Of a stretch of DNA of 64,000 nucleotides, positions 54,723 to 62,268 are shown one piece after another. Under the pieces are notes generated by a model. It ran no database searches. It had not been told where the DNA came from and saw nothing but the letters and a program-made list of their open reading frames with translations. The position numbers and the translations under genes were made by a program. The DNA comes from Paenibacillus sp. GM2 (GTDB lineage Bacteria > Bacillota > Bacilli > Paenibacillales > Paenibacillaceae), in contig NZ_LN831279.1 of NCBI RefSeq assembly GCF_900069005.2, forward strand, positions 2,489,930 to 2,553,929, written 5' to 3'. How positions within the stretch are numbered: the first letter of the stretch is position 1; the number at the start of each line of letters is the position of its first letter.

Positions 54723-55610
54723 ATGGATTGCCGTAACCTTCAACTGTTAACTGCCCATGGTTCCCCTCGGCAAACCCGCATGGCAGCGCCGACAGAACGC
54801 TTGGACTTGCAAATATTAACCGCTAACTACTCTTCTCACCGCAAGCCTTTTCATATGGTGAATCCTGAAGGATTGCATAGTTATCTTATTCGCCTGCAGT
54901 CCTTCGGGCGCTGCCGAGCCCGTTTGGACGGGAAGCTAGAGCTGCTGGAACCGGGCGACCTGCTGCTGTTCAAGCCTGGCGAGCCCTACGAGCTTCGAAT
55001 TGAAGCGGAACAGAACCAGCTCGGTGAGAAAATGGTCTCCAGCGCCGATTACCATATATTTTTATTCGGAGGCTGGGTCGATGAATGGTGGGAGAAATAC
55101 GACCGACCGCAGAAAATCAAGGTTCCTTTATCCGAGGGGATAATTGGCGCCTTCCGGCAAATTATGCTCGAACAGCGGCGGATTTCCAATCCTACACCTG
55201 AAATAGCCGAGTATTACTTAAGAATCCTGTGCCTGGATATCGATCGGAATTTCCTGCAGCAGCCGCTGCCCACTTATCCGTCGTACCTCGCCCACCGCAT
55301 CAAGAACTATATTGAAGAGAATGCCGCCTCTCCTTTTAAGCTGGAGGATGCCGCGGCCCATGTTGGAATTAGCGTCTCACGAGCCGTCCACCTGTTCAAA
55401 GAGACCTTTGGTACAAGCATCATTCAGTATGCGCTGGAAGTACGATTAAATATGGCGCGGGAGCGGATTACCTTCAGCCCTTTGTCGCTGGAGCATGTCG
55501 CTGAAAGCTCCGGGTTTCCGAACTATAACTATTTTCATAAAGTATTCCGCAAGAAATTCGGAATGTCTCCCAAGCAATACCGGCAAACCACGCGCAGCCA
55601 TGGGATATAA
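54723..55610 (+). CDS. AraC-family regulator with cupin-type N-terminal domain
   Basis: The 295-residue protein has an N-terminal AraC-binding cupin region (RCRARLDGKLELLEPGDLLLFKPGEPYEL) and a C-terminal AraC DNA-binding domain (IEENAASPFKLEDAAAHVGISVSRAVHLFKETFGTSIIQYAL; LEHVAESSGFPNYNYFHKVFRKKFGMSPKQYR). It is divergent from the isomerase/dehydrogenase operon and likely controls it in response to a sugar. ATG 54723 is favoured because AAAGGAGAATCAGCG precedes it; the frame from 54675 lacks this. Confidence 0.92.
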   Translation: MDCRNLQLLTAHGSPRQTRMAAPTERLDLQILTANYSSHRKPFHMVNPEGLHSYLIRLQSFGRCRARLDGKLELLEPGDLLLFKPGEPYELRIEAEQNQLGEKMVSSADYHIFLFGGWVDEWWEKYDRPQKIKVPLSEGIIGAFRQIMLEQRRISNPTPEIAEYYLRILCLDIDRNFLQQPLPTYPSYLAHRIKNYIEENAASPFKLEDAAAHVGISVSRAVHLFKETFGTSIIQYALEVRLNMARERITFSPLSLEHVAESSGFPNYNYFHKVFRKKFGMSPKQYRQTTRSHGI

Positions 55611-55642
55611 CTGCTGATTTGAATTCGAATACCGGTTGTTAC

Positions 55643-55687
55643 AAAAAACGCTGCCAGAAGCCATAGATGGTTTCAGCAGCGTTTTTT
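55643..55687. terminator. Bidirectional terminator between AraC and TerC genes
   Basis: AAAAAACGCTG and CAGCGTTTTTTT flank a 22-base inner segment with further partial pairing (CCAGAAGCC and GGTTTC). T runs on both strands allow it to end both convergent genes. Confidence 0.88.
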
Positions 55688-55710
55688 TATTATGTGAAAA
55701 TTTGCCTGAA

Positions 55711-56514
55711 TTATCCGTTTGCCTTGCTAGGCTTGTTCTCTACGATCTTCTTGCCCGACAGGAACCAGCCGCCGACAGCGATCAGGATTAGAACGATATA
55801 GAATGAGATCTTCCAGGCTGTACTCTCGGCAAAAGTTTCAGGTATGATGTGAAGCGACGGATGCGCCAAGGTGTGTACAGCCAGCTTAATCCCCACCCAG
55901 CCTACGATAAGGAACGCCGCGATCTCCAGGCCCGGACGGGAATGAAGCAGCTTCACGAAGAAGTTGGCTGCGAAGCGCATGATGATCAGACCGATAAATC
56001 CACCAAGCAAAATGACGATAAATTTGCCGCCATCCATGCCGCCGATATTCGGCAGACCGCTAGGTGGCAAGGCAACAGCTAGAGCAACAGCGGCCAGGAT
56101 CGAGTCGACCGCAAACGCGATATCCGCCAGTTCCACCTTCAGCACCGTCCCCCAAAAGCCGGAAGTTTTCTTCTTTTTCTCCGGGATGTTCTCATGATCC
56201 TGTCCGCCCTCATTTTCAGCTCGATGGACGACCAGCTTGCGAACGATATGATTGATTGCCATATACAACAGATAGATTGCCCCGATCGCTTGAAGCTGCC
56301 ATACGTCAACCAGGTACGAGATAATAAATAACGAGGCAAAACGGAATACAAACGCACCTGCCAAGCCGTAGAACAGCGCCTTCTTCCGTACATCCTCCTC
56401 CAGATGTTTCACCATAATGGCCAGAACCAGCGCATTATCCGCCGCTAGCAATCCCTCCAGCACTACCAGAACAATGAGCACCCAGCCATACTCCATCAGC
56501 AAGCCAATATCCAT
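55711..56514 (-). CDS. TerC-family membrane protein, YkoY/MeeY-like
   Basis: The 267-residue protein has about seven membrane helices and the TerC motifs WVLIVLVVLEGLLAADNALVLAIMV, KALFYGLAGAFVFRFASLF and VELADIAFAVDSILAAVALAV, with conserved Asp residues in the membrane. In B. subtilis related proteins (MeeF, MeeY/YkoY) export manganese and support metal loading of exoenzymes. Control by a manganese riboswitch directly upstream fits this. A His-containing C-terminal part and a basic tail are present. The start ATG 56514 follows AATTGGGGGAAAAAAG. Confidence 0.93.
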   Translation of the reverse strand: MDIGLLMEYGWVLIVLVVLEGLLAADNALVLAIMVKHLEEDVRKKALFYGLAGAFVFRFASLFIISYLVDVWQLQAIGAIYLLYMAINHIVRKLVVHRAENEGGQDHENIPEKKKKTSGFWGTVLKVELADIAFAVDSILAAVALAVALPPSGLPNIGGMDGGKFIVILLGGFIGLIIMRFAANFFVKLLHSRPGLEIAAFLIVGWVGIKLAVHTLAHPSLHIIPETFAESTAWKISFYIVLILIAVGGWFLSGKKIVENKPSKANG

Positions 56515-56566
56515 CTTTTTTCCCCCAATTAGTCAATATAATGTTGTTATTGTGGCTCAAAGCTAA

Positions 56567-56722
56567 TAAAAAAAGACCTTTACCGATTGCGGTAAAGGTC
56601 TTTATGATTAAACCTCTACCCTGCAATGGTAAAGGTCTCGCTAACAACTTGAAGTTGCCAATAAAGCCGGAGACGTTAATCCCGTAATGACGACTTTACT
56701 GAAACAGCTACTCCCCTTTAAT
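56567..56722 (-). promoter_or_regulatory. yybP-ykoY manganese riboswitch with terminator
   Basis: The minus strand contains the hallmark AAAGGGGAGTAGC (56719-56707), CGGCTTTATTGGCAAC and GCGAGACCTTTACC (56641-56628). A perfect terminator follows: AAGACCTTTACCG/CGGTAAAGGTCTT (56602-56573) and a T run. GACCTTTACC is present in both the aptamer 3' part and the terminator 5' arm, so the 3' arm can choose between partners. The riboswitch family raises efflux gene expression when manganese is high. Confidence 0.93.
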
Positions 56723-56763
56723 CATTTAACACTCATATATGAATTCGTATACTATACCTCATA

Positions 56764-56792
56764 ATATTATAAGATATAAATTTACCTGTCAA
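56764..56792 (-). promoter_or_regulatory. Vegetative promoter of the TerC gene leader
   Basis: TTGACA (56792-56787), a 17-base spacer and TAATAT (56769-56764) form a sigma-A promoter just upstream of the manganese riboswitch. Confidence 0.8.
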
Positions 56793-56868
56793 TATATAAC
56801 TTCGTGAACAAGCCTACTCCAATTATAAAGTAAGGGCTACGGCTGACCTTCGGATCGGTGGGGAATGC

Positions 56869-57051
56869 TAACGGAAATGAGAGCCGTTATATCGCTAAAA
56901 TTGAGAGCTTCCAAATTCTAAAGGAAATGAGATGCGTTATTCGGGGCAAATTCGGCCTATGGCGCTCTCTTTTAGGCAGATAAGGTCCCCCAGTTCCGTT
57001 AGAATTCCTGATGGTCTTATTCCGGTTAAATAGCGGCGGTGATTTCCGTTA
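56869..57051. repeat. Second cluster of 6-9-6 dyads (TAACGG-N9-CCGTTA)
   Basis: Four 21-base units lie at 56869-56889, 56919-56939, 56981-57001 and 57031-57051. The first is a perfect dyad (TAACGG, AAATGAGAG, CCGTTA). The last has TAGCGG as left arm, leaving a G-T pair. The second (TAAAGG/GCGTTA) and third (TAAGGT/CCGTTA) are more degenerate but keep the same 6-9-6 spacing. Arms differ from the cluster at 843-1025 by paired changes. They lie between the TerC leader and msrAB and are the only content seen there. Confidence 0.7.
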
Positions 57052-57154
57052 GCTAGGCTATTTGCCGGAATTATTTCGAATTTTACTTAAAAACAGGTAT
57101 AATAAGTATCGACACATCCCAAAATCTTACTACTATCGAAACGGAGGGAAAAAC

Positions 57155-58138
57155 ATGAACCAAGCACCATTGCCTAATCTGGAATTGGCTACTTTTGCCG
57201 GCGGCTGCTTCTGGTGTATGGTGTCCCCATTTGAAGAGCTTCCGGGCATACACGGGATCATCTCGGGCTATACCGGTGGCCATAAAGAGAATCCAACGTA
57301 TGAGGAGGTTTGTGCCGGGGGTACAGGTCATTATGAAGCTGTGCAGATTACGTTTGATCCGGCCGTTTTTCCGTACCGGAAGCTGCTGACCCTGTTCTGG
57401 CAGCAAATTGATCCGACCGATGCAGGCGGACAATTCCATGACCGCGGGGAGTCCTACTATACAGCTATTTTCTATCATAATGAGCGCCAGCGTGAAGAAG
57501 CGGAAGCCTCGAAGCTCGAACTGGAGCAGAGCGGACGCTTCGATAAGCCGATCGTAACGCCGATTTTGCCGGCCTCCGTCTTTTATCCGGCTGAAGATTA
57601 CCACCAGGATTACCACAAGAAGAATCCGCTGCACTACAAGCGTTACCGAATCGGCTCCGGCCGGGAGGATTTCATTGAACAACATTGGTCCGGCCCTGCC
57701 GACCCAGACAAAATAAAGCAGGTTCTGACGCCGATTCAATATGAAGTGACGCAGAACAGCGCCACCGAAAGACCATTTACCGGCGAGTATTGGGATCATA
57801 CCGAAGATGGCATTTATGTGGATATCGTATCCGGCGAGCCTCTGTTCAGTTCACTGGATAAATATGACGCAGGATGTGGCTGGCCAAGCTTCACTCGTCC
57901 ACTGCAGTCCTACAATATCAAGGAGAAGGTGGACAAGAGTCATTTCATGGTCCGTACAGAAGTCAGAAGCCGTCAGGGCGACTCTCATCTGGGACATGTA
58001 TTTGATGACGGCCCCGGCCCGTCCGGACTCCGCTACTGCATCAACTCCGCCGCGCTCCGCTTCATTCCGAAGGATAAGCTGGAGAGCGGAGGTTATGGAG
58101 AGTACCTGCCATTGTTCGAGCAGCAGAGCCAAAAGTAA
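57155..58138 (+). CDS. msrAB: Fused peptide methionine sulfoxide reductase MsrA/MsrB
   Basis: The 327-residue fusion repairs oxidised methionine in proteins. The MsrA domain (about 1-160) has the catalytic Cys in [20 protein letters not shown] with [29 protein letters not shown]. The MsrB domain (about 180-320) has [35 protein letters not shown] and the catalytic Cys in [17 protein letters not shown] 57155 follows ACGGAGGGAAAAAC; the longer frame from 57062 is unlikely. The two domains handle S and R epimers respectively. A terminator follows at 58150. Confidence 0.96.
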   Translation: MNQAPLPNLELATFAGGCFWCMVSPFEELPGIHGIISGYTGGHKENPTYEEVCAGGTGHYEAVQITFDPAVFPYRKLLTLFWQQIDPTDAGGQFHDRGESYYTAIFYHNERQREEAEASKLELEQSGRFDKPIVTPILPASVFYPAEDYHQDYHKKNPLHYKRYRIGSGREDFIEQHWSGPADPDKIKQVLTPIQYEVTQNSATERPFTGEYWDHTEDGIYVDIVSGEPLFSSLDKYDAGCGWPSFTRPLQSYNIKEKVDKSHFMVRTEVRSRQGDSHLGHVFDDGPGPSGLRYCINSAALRFIPKDKLESGGYGEYLPLFEQQSQK

Positions 58139-58149
58139 CCTATCGTTCA

Positions 58150-58187
58150 AAAACAGCGGAAGCCTTAAAGCTCACGCTGTTTTTTTG
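58150..58187 (+). terminator. Intrinsic terminator of msrAB
   Basis: AAACAGCG and CGCTGTTT with inner AGC/GCT pairing form a stem (58151-58182) followed by TTTTTG. It lies 12 bases after the stop codon. Confidence 0.85.
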
Positions 58188-58239
58188 TGTGACAAATCTA
58201 ATTGCACAATTTTTAAATTCACGTTTTGTAAATAATTGA

Positions 58240-58255
58240 AGTGACACCAATCACA
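58240..58255 (+). promoter_or_regulatory. Fnr-type operator upstream of hmp
   Basis: AGTGACACCAATCACA fits NGTGA-N6-TCACN and lies about 70 bases before the hmp start. It suggests anaerobic or nitrosative control by a Crp/Fnr-family protein; no confident NsrR or ResD site was identified. Confidence 0.6.
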
Positions 58256-58323
58256 ATTATCGCTATTTCTATGTGCCTATACTTATTACTGTAAGATTTA
58301 TCACATAGAAAGAAGGTGCCCCT

Positions 58324-59532
58324 ATGCTTGATGCAAAGACCATTGAAATTATTAAATCGACGGTTCCTGTACTAGAGGTTCATGGGCAAACAATTACTAA
58401 ACAATTTTATGAGACGATGTTTAAAAATCACCCTGAATTGCTTAATGTATTTAACCACGCCAATCAGCGTCAAGGCAAGCAGCCAACAGCTCTAGCCAAC
58501 GCTGTCTATGCTGCTGCCGCACATATCGATCGTCTGGAAGAAATCCTGCCTGTTGTCAAAGGAATTGCCCAAAAGCACCGGGCGCTGGGTATTTTGCCGG
58601 AGCAATATCCGATCGTTGGCGAGAATCTGCTCGCCGCTATCAAAATGGTGCTTGGTGATGCTGCAACCGATGAGATCATCGAGGCCTGGGGCCAAGCCTA
58701 TGGTGTCATCGCCGATGTATTCATCAGCGTCGAAGCTGAGATGTACCAGGCAGCTGAACAGCAGCCCGGCGGCTGGCGCGGATTCCGCCGCTTCGTCGTT
58801 GATCGCAAGGTTAAAGAGAGCGATGTGATCACCTCTTTTTACTTGAAGCCGGAAGACGGCAAGGAAATCGCCAATTATGTGCCCGGACAATACATCACAG
58901 TTAGGGTTAAACCGGAAGGTCAAGCCTTCACCCATCTTCGCCACTACAGTCTGTCCACCTCACCTGGTCACGCTTATTACCGCATCTCCGTGAAACGCGA
59001 AGAGGCCATAGCCGATAAGCCAGCCGGTATCGTATCCACTTATTTGCATGATGCTGTGCAGGAAAGAGACATTCTGGAGCTTAGCGCGCCGGCCGGAGAA
59101 TTTACATTGGAATTGGAACCTTCCAGCCAGCATCCAGTTGTACTAATCAGCGGTGGTGTAGGTTTGACTCCGATGGTTAGTATGCTCGAGACCTTGCTGG
59201 AGCAGAACCCGGCCCACGATGTCGTCTATATTCACGCGGCTCGCAACGGCAGCCAGCATGCGATGAGAGCGCATATTCACCAATTGACCGAGGCGCATCC
59301 GTCCCTGCGCTCTTACGTTGTTTATGAAGCTCCGGCTGCTGGTGAAAGCTGTGACAAAAACGGCTATATCGATCTTCCTTGGCTGCAGACCGTTGCTGAT
59401 TCCAACGCTGATTTCTATTTCTGCGGTCCTACTCCGTTCATGCAGGCCGTTAACCGCGCTCTTAAGCAATGGGGAGTTCCCGCTGAAAGAATTCACTTCG
59501 AGTTCTTCGGACCAGCGGATAGTCTGGATTAA
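58324..59532 (+). CDS. hmp: Flavohemoglobin (nitric oxide dioxygenase)
   Basis: Hmp converts nitric oxide to nitrate with O2 and NAD(P)H, protecting against nitrosative stress. The 402-residue protein has an N-terminal globin domain (IKSTVPVLEVHGQTITKQFYETMFKNHPELLNVFN; proximal His in IAQKHRALGI), a FAD domain (GQYITVRV; LRHYSLSTSP), and an NAD-binding domain (LISGGVGLTPMVSML; FYFCGPTPFMQAV). All three are complete. AAAGAAGGTGCCCCT precedes ATG 58324. The adjacent Crp/Fnr-type regulator is convergent, not upstream. Confidence 0.97.
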   Translation: MLDAKTIEIIKSTVPVLEVHGQTITKQFYETMFKNHPELLNVFNHANQRQGKQPTALANAVYAAAAHIDRLEEILPVVKGIAQKHRALGILPEQYPIVGENLLAAIKMVLGDAATDEIIEAWGQAYGVIADVFISVEAEMYQAAEQQPGGWRGFRRFVVDRKVKESDVITSFYLKPEDGKEIANYVPGQYITVRVKPEGQAFTHLRHYSLSTSPGHAYYRISVKREEAIADKPAGIVSTYLHDAVQERDILELSAPAGEFTLELEPSSQHPVVLISGGVGLTPMVSMLETLLEQNPAHDVVYIHAARNGSQHAMRAHIHQLTEAHPSLRSYVVYEAPAAGESCDKNGYIDLPWLQTVADSNADFYFCGPTPFMQAVNRALKQWGVPAERIHFEFFGPADSLD

Positions 59533-59563
59533 TTGCCCAGCCGATAACGATCCTATATATACA

Positions 59564-59620
59564 GAACCCCCGCGGCTCCAACGTGCTTTGCATCGCCAGA
59601 TTACGCGGGGGTTCTTATTT
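59564..59620 (+). terminator. Intrinsic terminator of hmp
   Basis: AGAACCCCCGCG and CGCGGGGGTTCT form a 12-base perfect stem (59564-59616) around a 29-base loop, followed by TATTTTG. It separates hmp from the convergent Crp-like gene. Confidence 0.88.
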
Positions 59621-59638
59621 TGTGATGGGAGATTTCGC

Positions 59639-60142
59639 TTATTTATTCATTTCCCGCAGCAAGCGATTCACCGTCTCACGTCTGATCCCGATCAATTGAC
59701 CAATCTCCTCTTGCGTCAAATAATCGGTTAACGGAATACCGTTCGCATGCTGGCTCAGCCATTTATTCAATAGTTCCAACCGCTCCGCAGGCGTACCTAC
59801 CGTCAAATGATCCAAACGTTCCTGCATAAACCTGATCTTCTCCTGCAGCAGCTTGGCGATCTCAAGCGCCTTATGCGGATCCTCCTCAAGCTCCCGGTAC
59901 CATTTCTCCGCAGGAATAACCTCGACTTCACTTCGCACCAGGGCTATCGCCGTTCCATGCGTCTCCTTTGGGGAGATTAAGGAATGATGCGGAACCATCT
60001 CACCGGGGTAAAGAATATTAAATAACACCATATTTCCATTTTCATGCAGTCGAGTCACTTTGAACAGCCCGCTCTTAATGTGGTACAGGTTTACGCCTTC
60101 ATCCCCTTGATGAAACAGCACCTCACCTTTATGTAAAATCAT
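59639..60142 (-). CDS. Very short Crp/Fnr-family regulator, paralogue 1
   Basis: This 167-residue protein has a cyclic-nucleotide-binding-like domain starting abruptly at MILHKGEVLFHQGDEGVNLYHIKSGLFKVTRLHENG, a dimerisation helix (LLQEKIRFMQERLDHLTVGTPAERLELLNKWL), and a helix-turn-helix (LTQEEIGQLIGIRRETVNRLLREM) that ends at the recognition helix. It thus lacks the usual first about 20-30 residues and the C-terminal wing of Crp proteins (about 210-240 residues). No Fe-S cysteines are present. GGAGAGATTAAT precedes its ATG and TATAAT lies at 60185-60180. About three quarters identical by eye to the gene at 61310. Confidence 0.85.
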   Translation of the reverse strand: MILHKGEVLFHQGDEGVNLYHIKSGLFKVTRLHENGNMVLFNILYPGEMVPHHSLISPKETHGTAIALVRSEVEVIPAEKWYRELEEDPHKALEIAKLLQEKIRFMQERLDHLTVGTPAERLELLNKWLSQHANGIPLTDYLTQEEIGQLIGIRRETVNRLLREMNK

Positions 60143-60179
60143 ATTAATCTCTCCATTCCCGCAAAAAAGCTATATCCAT

Positions 60180-60185
60180 ATTATA
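60180..60185 (-). promoter_or_regulatory. -10 box of Crp-like paralogue 1
   Basis: TGCTATAATATGG on the minus strand provides a TATAAT -10 box about 40 bases before the start codon; the same block occurs before paralogue 2 (61851-61856). A clear -35 was not identified. Confidence 0.5.
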
Positions 60186-60230
60186 GCAGAATTTCAAAGC
60201 CTATGCCCGTTCGCAATCATCCGAAAAAAA

Positions 60231-60268
60231 GAAAACGACGTTGAAGCCCGGAGGCTTACGCCGTTTTC
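60231..60268 (-). terminator. Terminator overlapping the 3' end of the yitT-like gene
   Basis: GAAAACGACG and the matching CGCCGTTTTC, with inner GAAGCCCGGAGGCTT pairing, form a stem at 60231-60268. On the minus strand TTTTTTTC follows. The stop codon of the upstream gene (60256) lies inside the stem. Confidence 0.8.
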
Positions 60269-60915
60269 TGTTTCATGCCGTAAGAAACTTTGCGCGATGG
60301 CACTTCTTTACGACCATACTGTACAGTCCAGGTAATCATTTTACCGGCAATCAGTACCGCCATAATCGTGAACATCGTCTCTTTAAATGGCAAATAGAAC
60401 AAGGATAACATCAATACGACCGCATCCATCAGGATGAACATCGTACCAATCTTGATGCCTGACCATCCACTTAACATCAATGCTAAAATATCGTCTCCGC
60501 CTGACGCTCCGCCGGCACGTAGAACAAGTCCAGCACCAAGTCCTGTCAACAGACCCGACACCAACGCCGCTAGCGGCAAATTGTTCGTTAGATCTATAGA
60601 CAACGGTGAAAATTGCTCGAACAGTTCATAGAATGCCGAGAACAGCACCGAGGCGAACAGTGTATTTGCAATAAATTTCCAGCCTTTAAAAAATACAGCC
60701 ACCATCATTACGAGAGCATCGAGCGCAAGCAACGATAACGCCGGAGGCAGATTCAATGAATACTTGCCTAACAGCGCCAGGCCAACAAAGCCGCCCTCTG
60801 ACAGACCATTCTGAAAATTAATATGATAATACGCAAACGCCAATAAAAAAGTACCAAACATCAAAACTAATAACTGCTTACCGTCATACTGCCATCTTGC
60901 TGCTTTCTTCCTCAT
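60256..60915 (-). CDS. YitT-family membrane protein (truncated-length type)
   Basis: The 219-residue protein has about five to six membrane helices: LLVLMFGTFLLAFAYYHINFQNGLSEGGFVGLAL near the start, LALDALVMMVAVFF, NTLFASVLFSAFYELFEQF, LVSGLLTGLGAGLVLRAGGASGGDDILALML and MFILMDAVVLMLSLFYLPF. The GASGGDDIL motif is typical of YitT/DUF161 proteins. The usual C-terminal DUF2179 cytoplasmic domain (total about 280-290 residues) is absent, making this a short version. The function is unknown. It follows two tiny reading frames in the same transcript. Confidence 0.85.
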   Translation of the reverse strand: MRKKAARWQYDGKQLLVLMFGTFLLAFAYYHINFQNGLSEGGFVGLALLGKYSLNLPPALSLLALDALVMMVAVFFKGWKFIANTLFASVLFSAFYELFEQFSPLSIDLTNNLPLAALVSGLLTGLGAGLVLRAGGASGGDDILALMLSGWSGIKIGTMFILMDAVVLMLSLFYLPFKETMFTIMAVLIAGKMITWTVQYGRKEVPSRKVSYGMKQKTA

Positions 60916-60947
60916 AAAGAATCCCTCTTATCGCAGATTGGTTGACC

Positions 60948-61073
60948 TCACGCCAACACCCTGCGAAGAAGATCCTTGAGGACTTCATACTTCGCATCAT
61001 CACTCGCTTCTTTCGTAAGGGTATTGTCGCAAACCGACGTTCCACGTAAGAAGCTAAGTGTAAGAGAGATCAC
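60948..61073 (-). CDS. Candidate small protein of 41 residues in the yitT leader
   Basis: From GTG 61073, a 41-residue frame reads (M)ISLTLSFLRGTSVCDNTLTKEASDDAKYEVLKDLLRRVLA (quoted only in part here as ISLTLSFLRG and KYEVLKDLLRRVLA). GGA lies six bases upstream. The C-terminal part looks protein-like and amphipathic. Its start overlaps the stop of the 15-residue frame upstream. It ends 32 bases before the yitT-like start. It is below common annotation length and has no family I recognise. Confidence 0.45.
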   Translation of the reverse strand: MISLTLSFLRGTSVCDNTLTKEASDDAKYEVLKDLLRRVLA

Positions 61074-61117
61074 AACGTTTCCAAATCGTCCTTTGGGGAT
61101 TCGTCCTTAAGGGACAC
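61070..61117 (-). CDS. Candidate leader peptide of 15 residues
   Basis: From GTG 61117, with AGGA six bases upstream, the frame encodes VSLKDESPKDDLETL and stops at TGA 61072-61070. The stop shares bases with the GTG of the following 41-residue frame (GTGA overlap), the usual sign of coupled translation. It might be a regulatory leader peptide. It is very short and could be chance. Confidence 0.35.
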   Translation of the reverse strand: MSLKDESPKDDLETL

Positions 61118-61154
61118 ATGGTATCCTGATCCTTTCTGTTTTTGATTCTATATT

Positions 61155-61181
61155 ATTATACCACAATTCAGTTCATGACAA
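61155..61181 (-). promoter_or_regulatory. Extended -10 promoter of the yitT transcript
   Basis: TGGTATAAT gives TATAAT at 61160-61155 with an extended -10 TG; TTGTCA at 61181-61176 is a -35-like box with a 15-base spacer. The transcript would include a leader of about 230 bases holding both small frames. The region 61184-61309 beyond it shows nothing else clear. Confidence 0.6.
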
Positions 61182-61309
61182 AAACGTCGCGCTTCTACCG
61201 CTAAGCAGGAAATACCAGCATTATGGCTCATATTAAACGCCGCATATCATACGGATCTTGTCATTCTTCCATTCTCAGCGATATAATGCTGAATCCGCCA
61301 GCGTAAATC

Positions 61310-61810
61310 CTAACCCAATGTTTTGAGCAGGCGATTCACCGTCTCGCGCCTCACACCGATCAATTGCCCAATTTCCTCCTGAGTCAGGTAATCGGTAAGA
61401 TGCGTGCCCGGGACATGCTGGCTTAGCCAGTTCCCCAATAGCTCCAGCCGTTCGGCCGGAGTGCCAATTGACAGGTGATCCAACCGCTCCTGCATAAATC
61501 TTAGCTTTTCCTGCAGCTGCATGGCCACTTCCATCGCCTTGTCCGGATCATTCTTCATATCCTGGTACCATTGCTTTGCCGGAATAACCTCTACCTCACT
61601 TTGGACCAGCGCAATCGCTGTTCCCAGCACTTCCTTGGGTGAGACCAGAGAATGATGCGGAACAATCTCATCGGGATATAAAATATTAAACAATACCACA
61701 TTTCCATTCTCATGCAGTCGTATTACTTTGAATAAGCCACTCTTAATGCGATACAAGTTCTCACATTCATCTCCCTGGTGAAATAAAGCATCACCTTTGT
61801 GCAAGATCAT
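61310..61810 (-). CDS. Very short Crp/Fnr-family regulator, paralogue 2
   Basis: This 166-residue protein is closely related to the one at 59639: MILHKGDALFHQGDECENLYRIKSGLFKVIRLHENGN, KLRFMQERLDHLSIGTPAERLELLGNWL, and the helix-turn-helix LTQEEIGQLIGVRRETVNRLLKTLG at the very end. It has the same unusual lack of N-terminal and C-terminal Crp parts. GGGGAGATTAATTG precedes ATG 61810, and TATAAT lies at 61856-61851, as in paralogue 1, so the promoter was duplicated too. It is upstream of the yitT-like gene and could regulate it. Confidence 0.85.
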   Translation of the reverse strand: MILHKGDALFHQGDECENLYRIKSGLFKVIRLHENGNVVLFNILYPDEIVPHHSLVSPKEVLGTAIALVQSEVEVIPAKQWYQDMKNDPDKAMEVAMQLQEKLRFMQERLDHLSIGTPAERLELLGNWLSQHVPGTHLTDYLTQEEIGQLIGVRRETVNRLLKTLG

Positions 61811-61914
61811 CAATTAATCTCCCCATTCAATCCAAAATGCTGTAACCCATATTATAGCATAATATGCGTTTGGCACCATGGGGCGGCCTTACCATACTTC
61901 ATATCCGATTCGTC

Positions 61915-62268
61915 TTAATCGTCGGTGTATCCCGCCGTGAACTCGGCGCTGACAATATCACGCCATAACACCCATTCCATCCCGGCGTCTGTCCGTAGAC
62001 ACACCCGTCGCTCGCCAGGGTCCAGGCGAACAACGATTCCATTAAGATGATGCTCCTCATATTCACCAAATAAGCGAAGCGCCACCTCTCTTCCCTCCTG
62101 CTGCGATTCCATTACAATTCGCGAGACCCTTTCCAGCTCCTGTTCATCCAGCTGAACCCGCGTTCTCTTCTGCAGATAACGATTGCTGTTCAGGATCGCT
62201 TCCTTATGCTCCGGCAGCATCATCCGTGAGGATTCCCACAGCCCGTTCCCTTGCAATTTACCTGTCAT
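61915..62268 (-). CDS. YolD-like family protein
   Basis: The 117-residue protein has the YolD-like pattern: WESSRMMLPEHKEAIL near the N terminus, and a C-terminal Sm/SH3-like part (HHLNGIVVRLDPGERRVCLRTDAGMEWVLWRDIVSAEF). YolD proteins are encoded beside UvrX/YqjW-type Y-family polymerases in Bacillales and are thought to be functionally related to UmuD, but biochemical function is not proven. Its start overlaps the polymerase stop codon, so the genes are translationally coupled. Confidence 0.88.
   Translation of the reverse strand: MTGKLQGNGLWESSRMMLPEHKEAILNSNRYLQKRTRVQLDEQELERVSRIVMESQQEGREVALRLFGEYEEHHLNGIVVRLDPGERRVCLRTDAGMEWVLWRDIVSAEFTAGYTDD

Noticed and set aside
56435..56647. Open frame of 70 codons on the minus strand upstream of the TerC gene
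   Set aside because: It is formed by the manganese riboswitch and its terminator, with no coding signal of its own.
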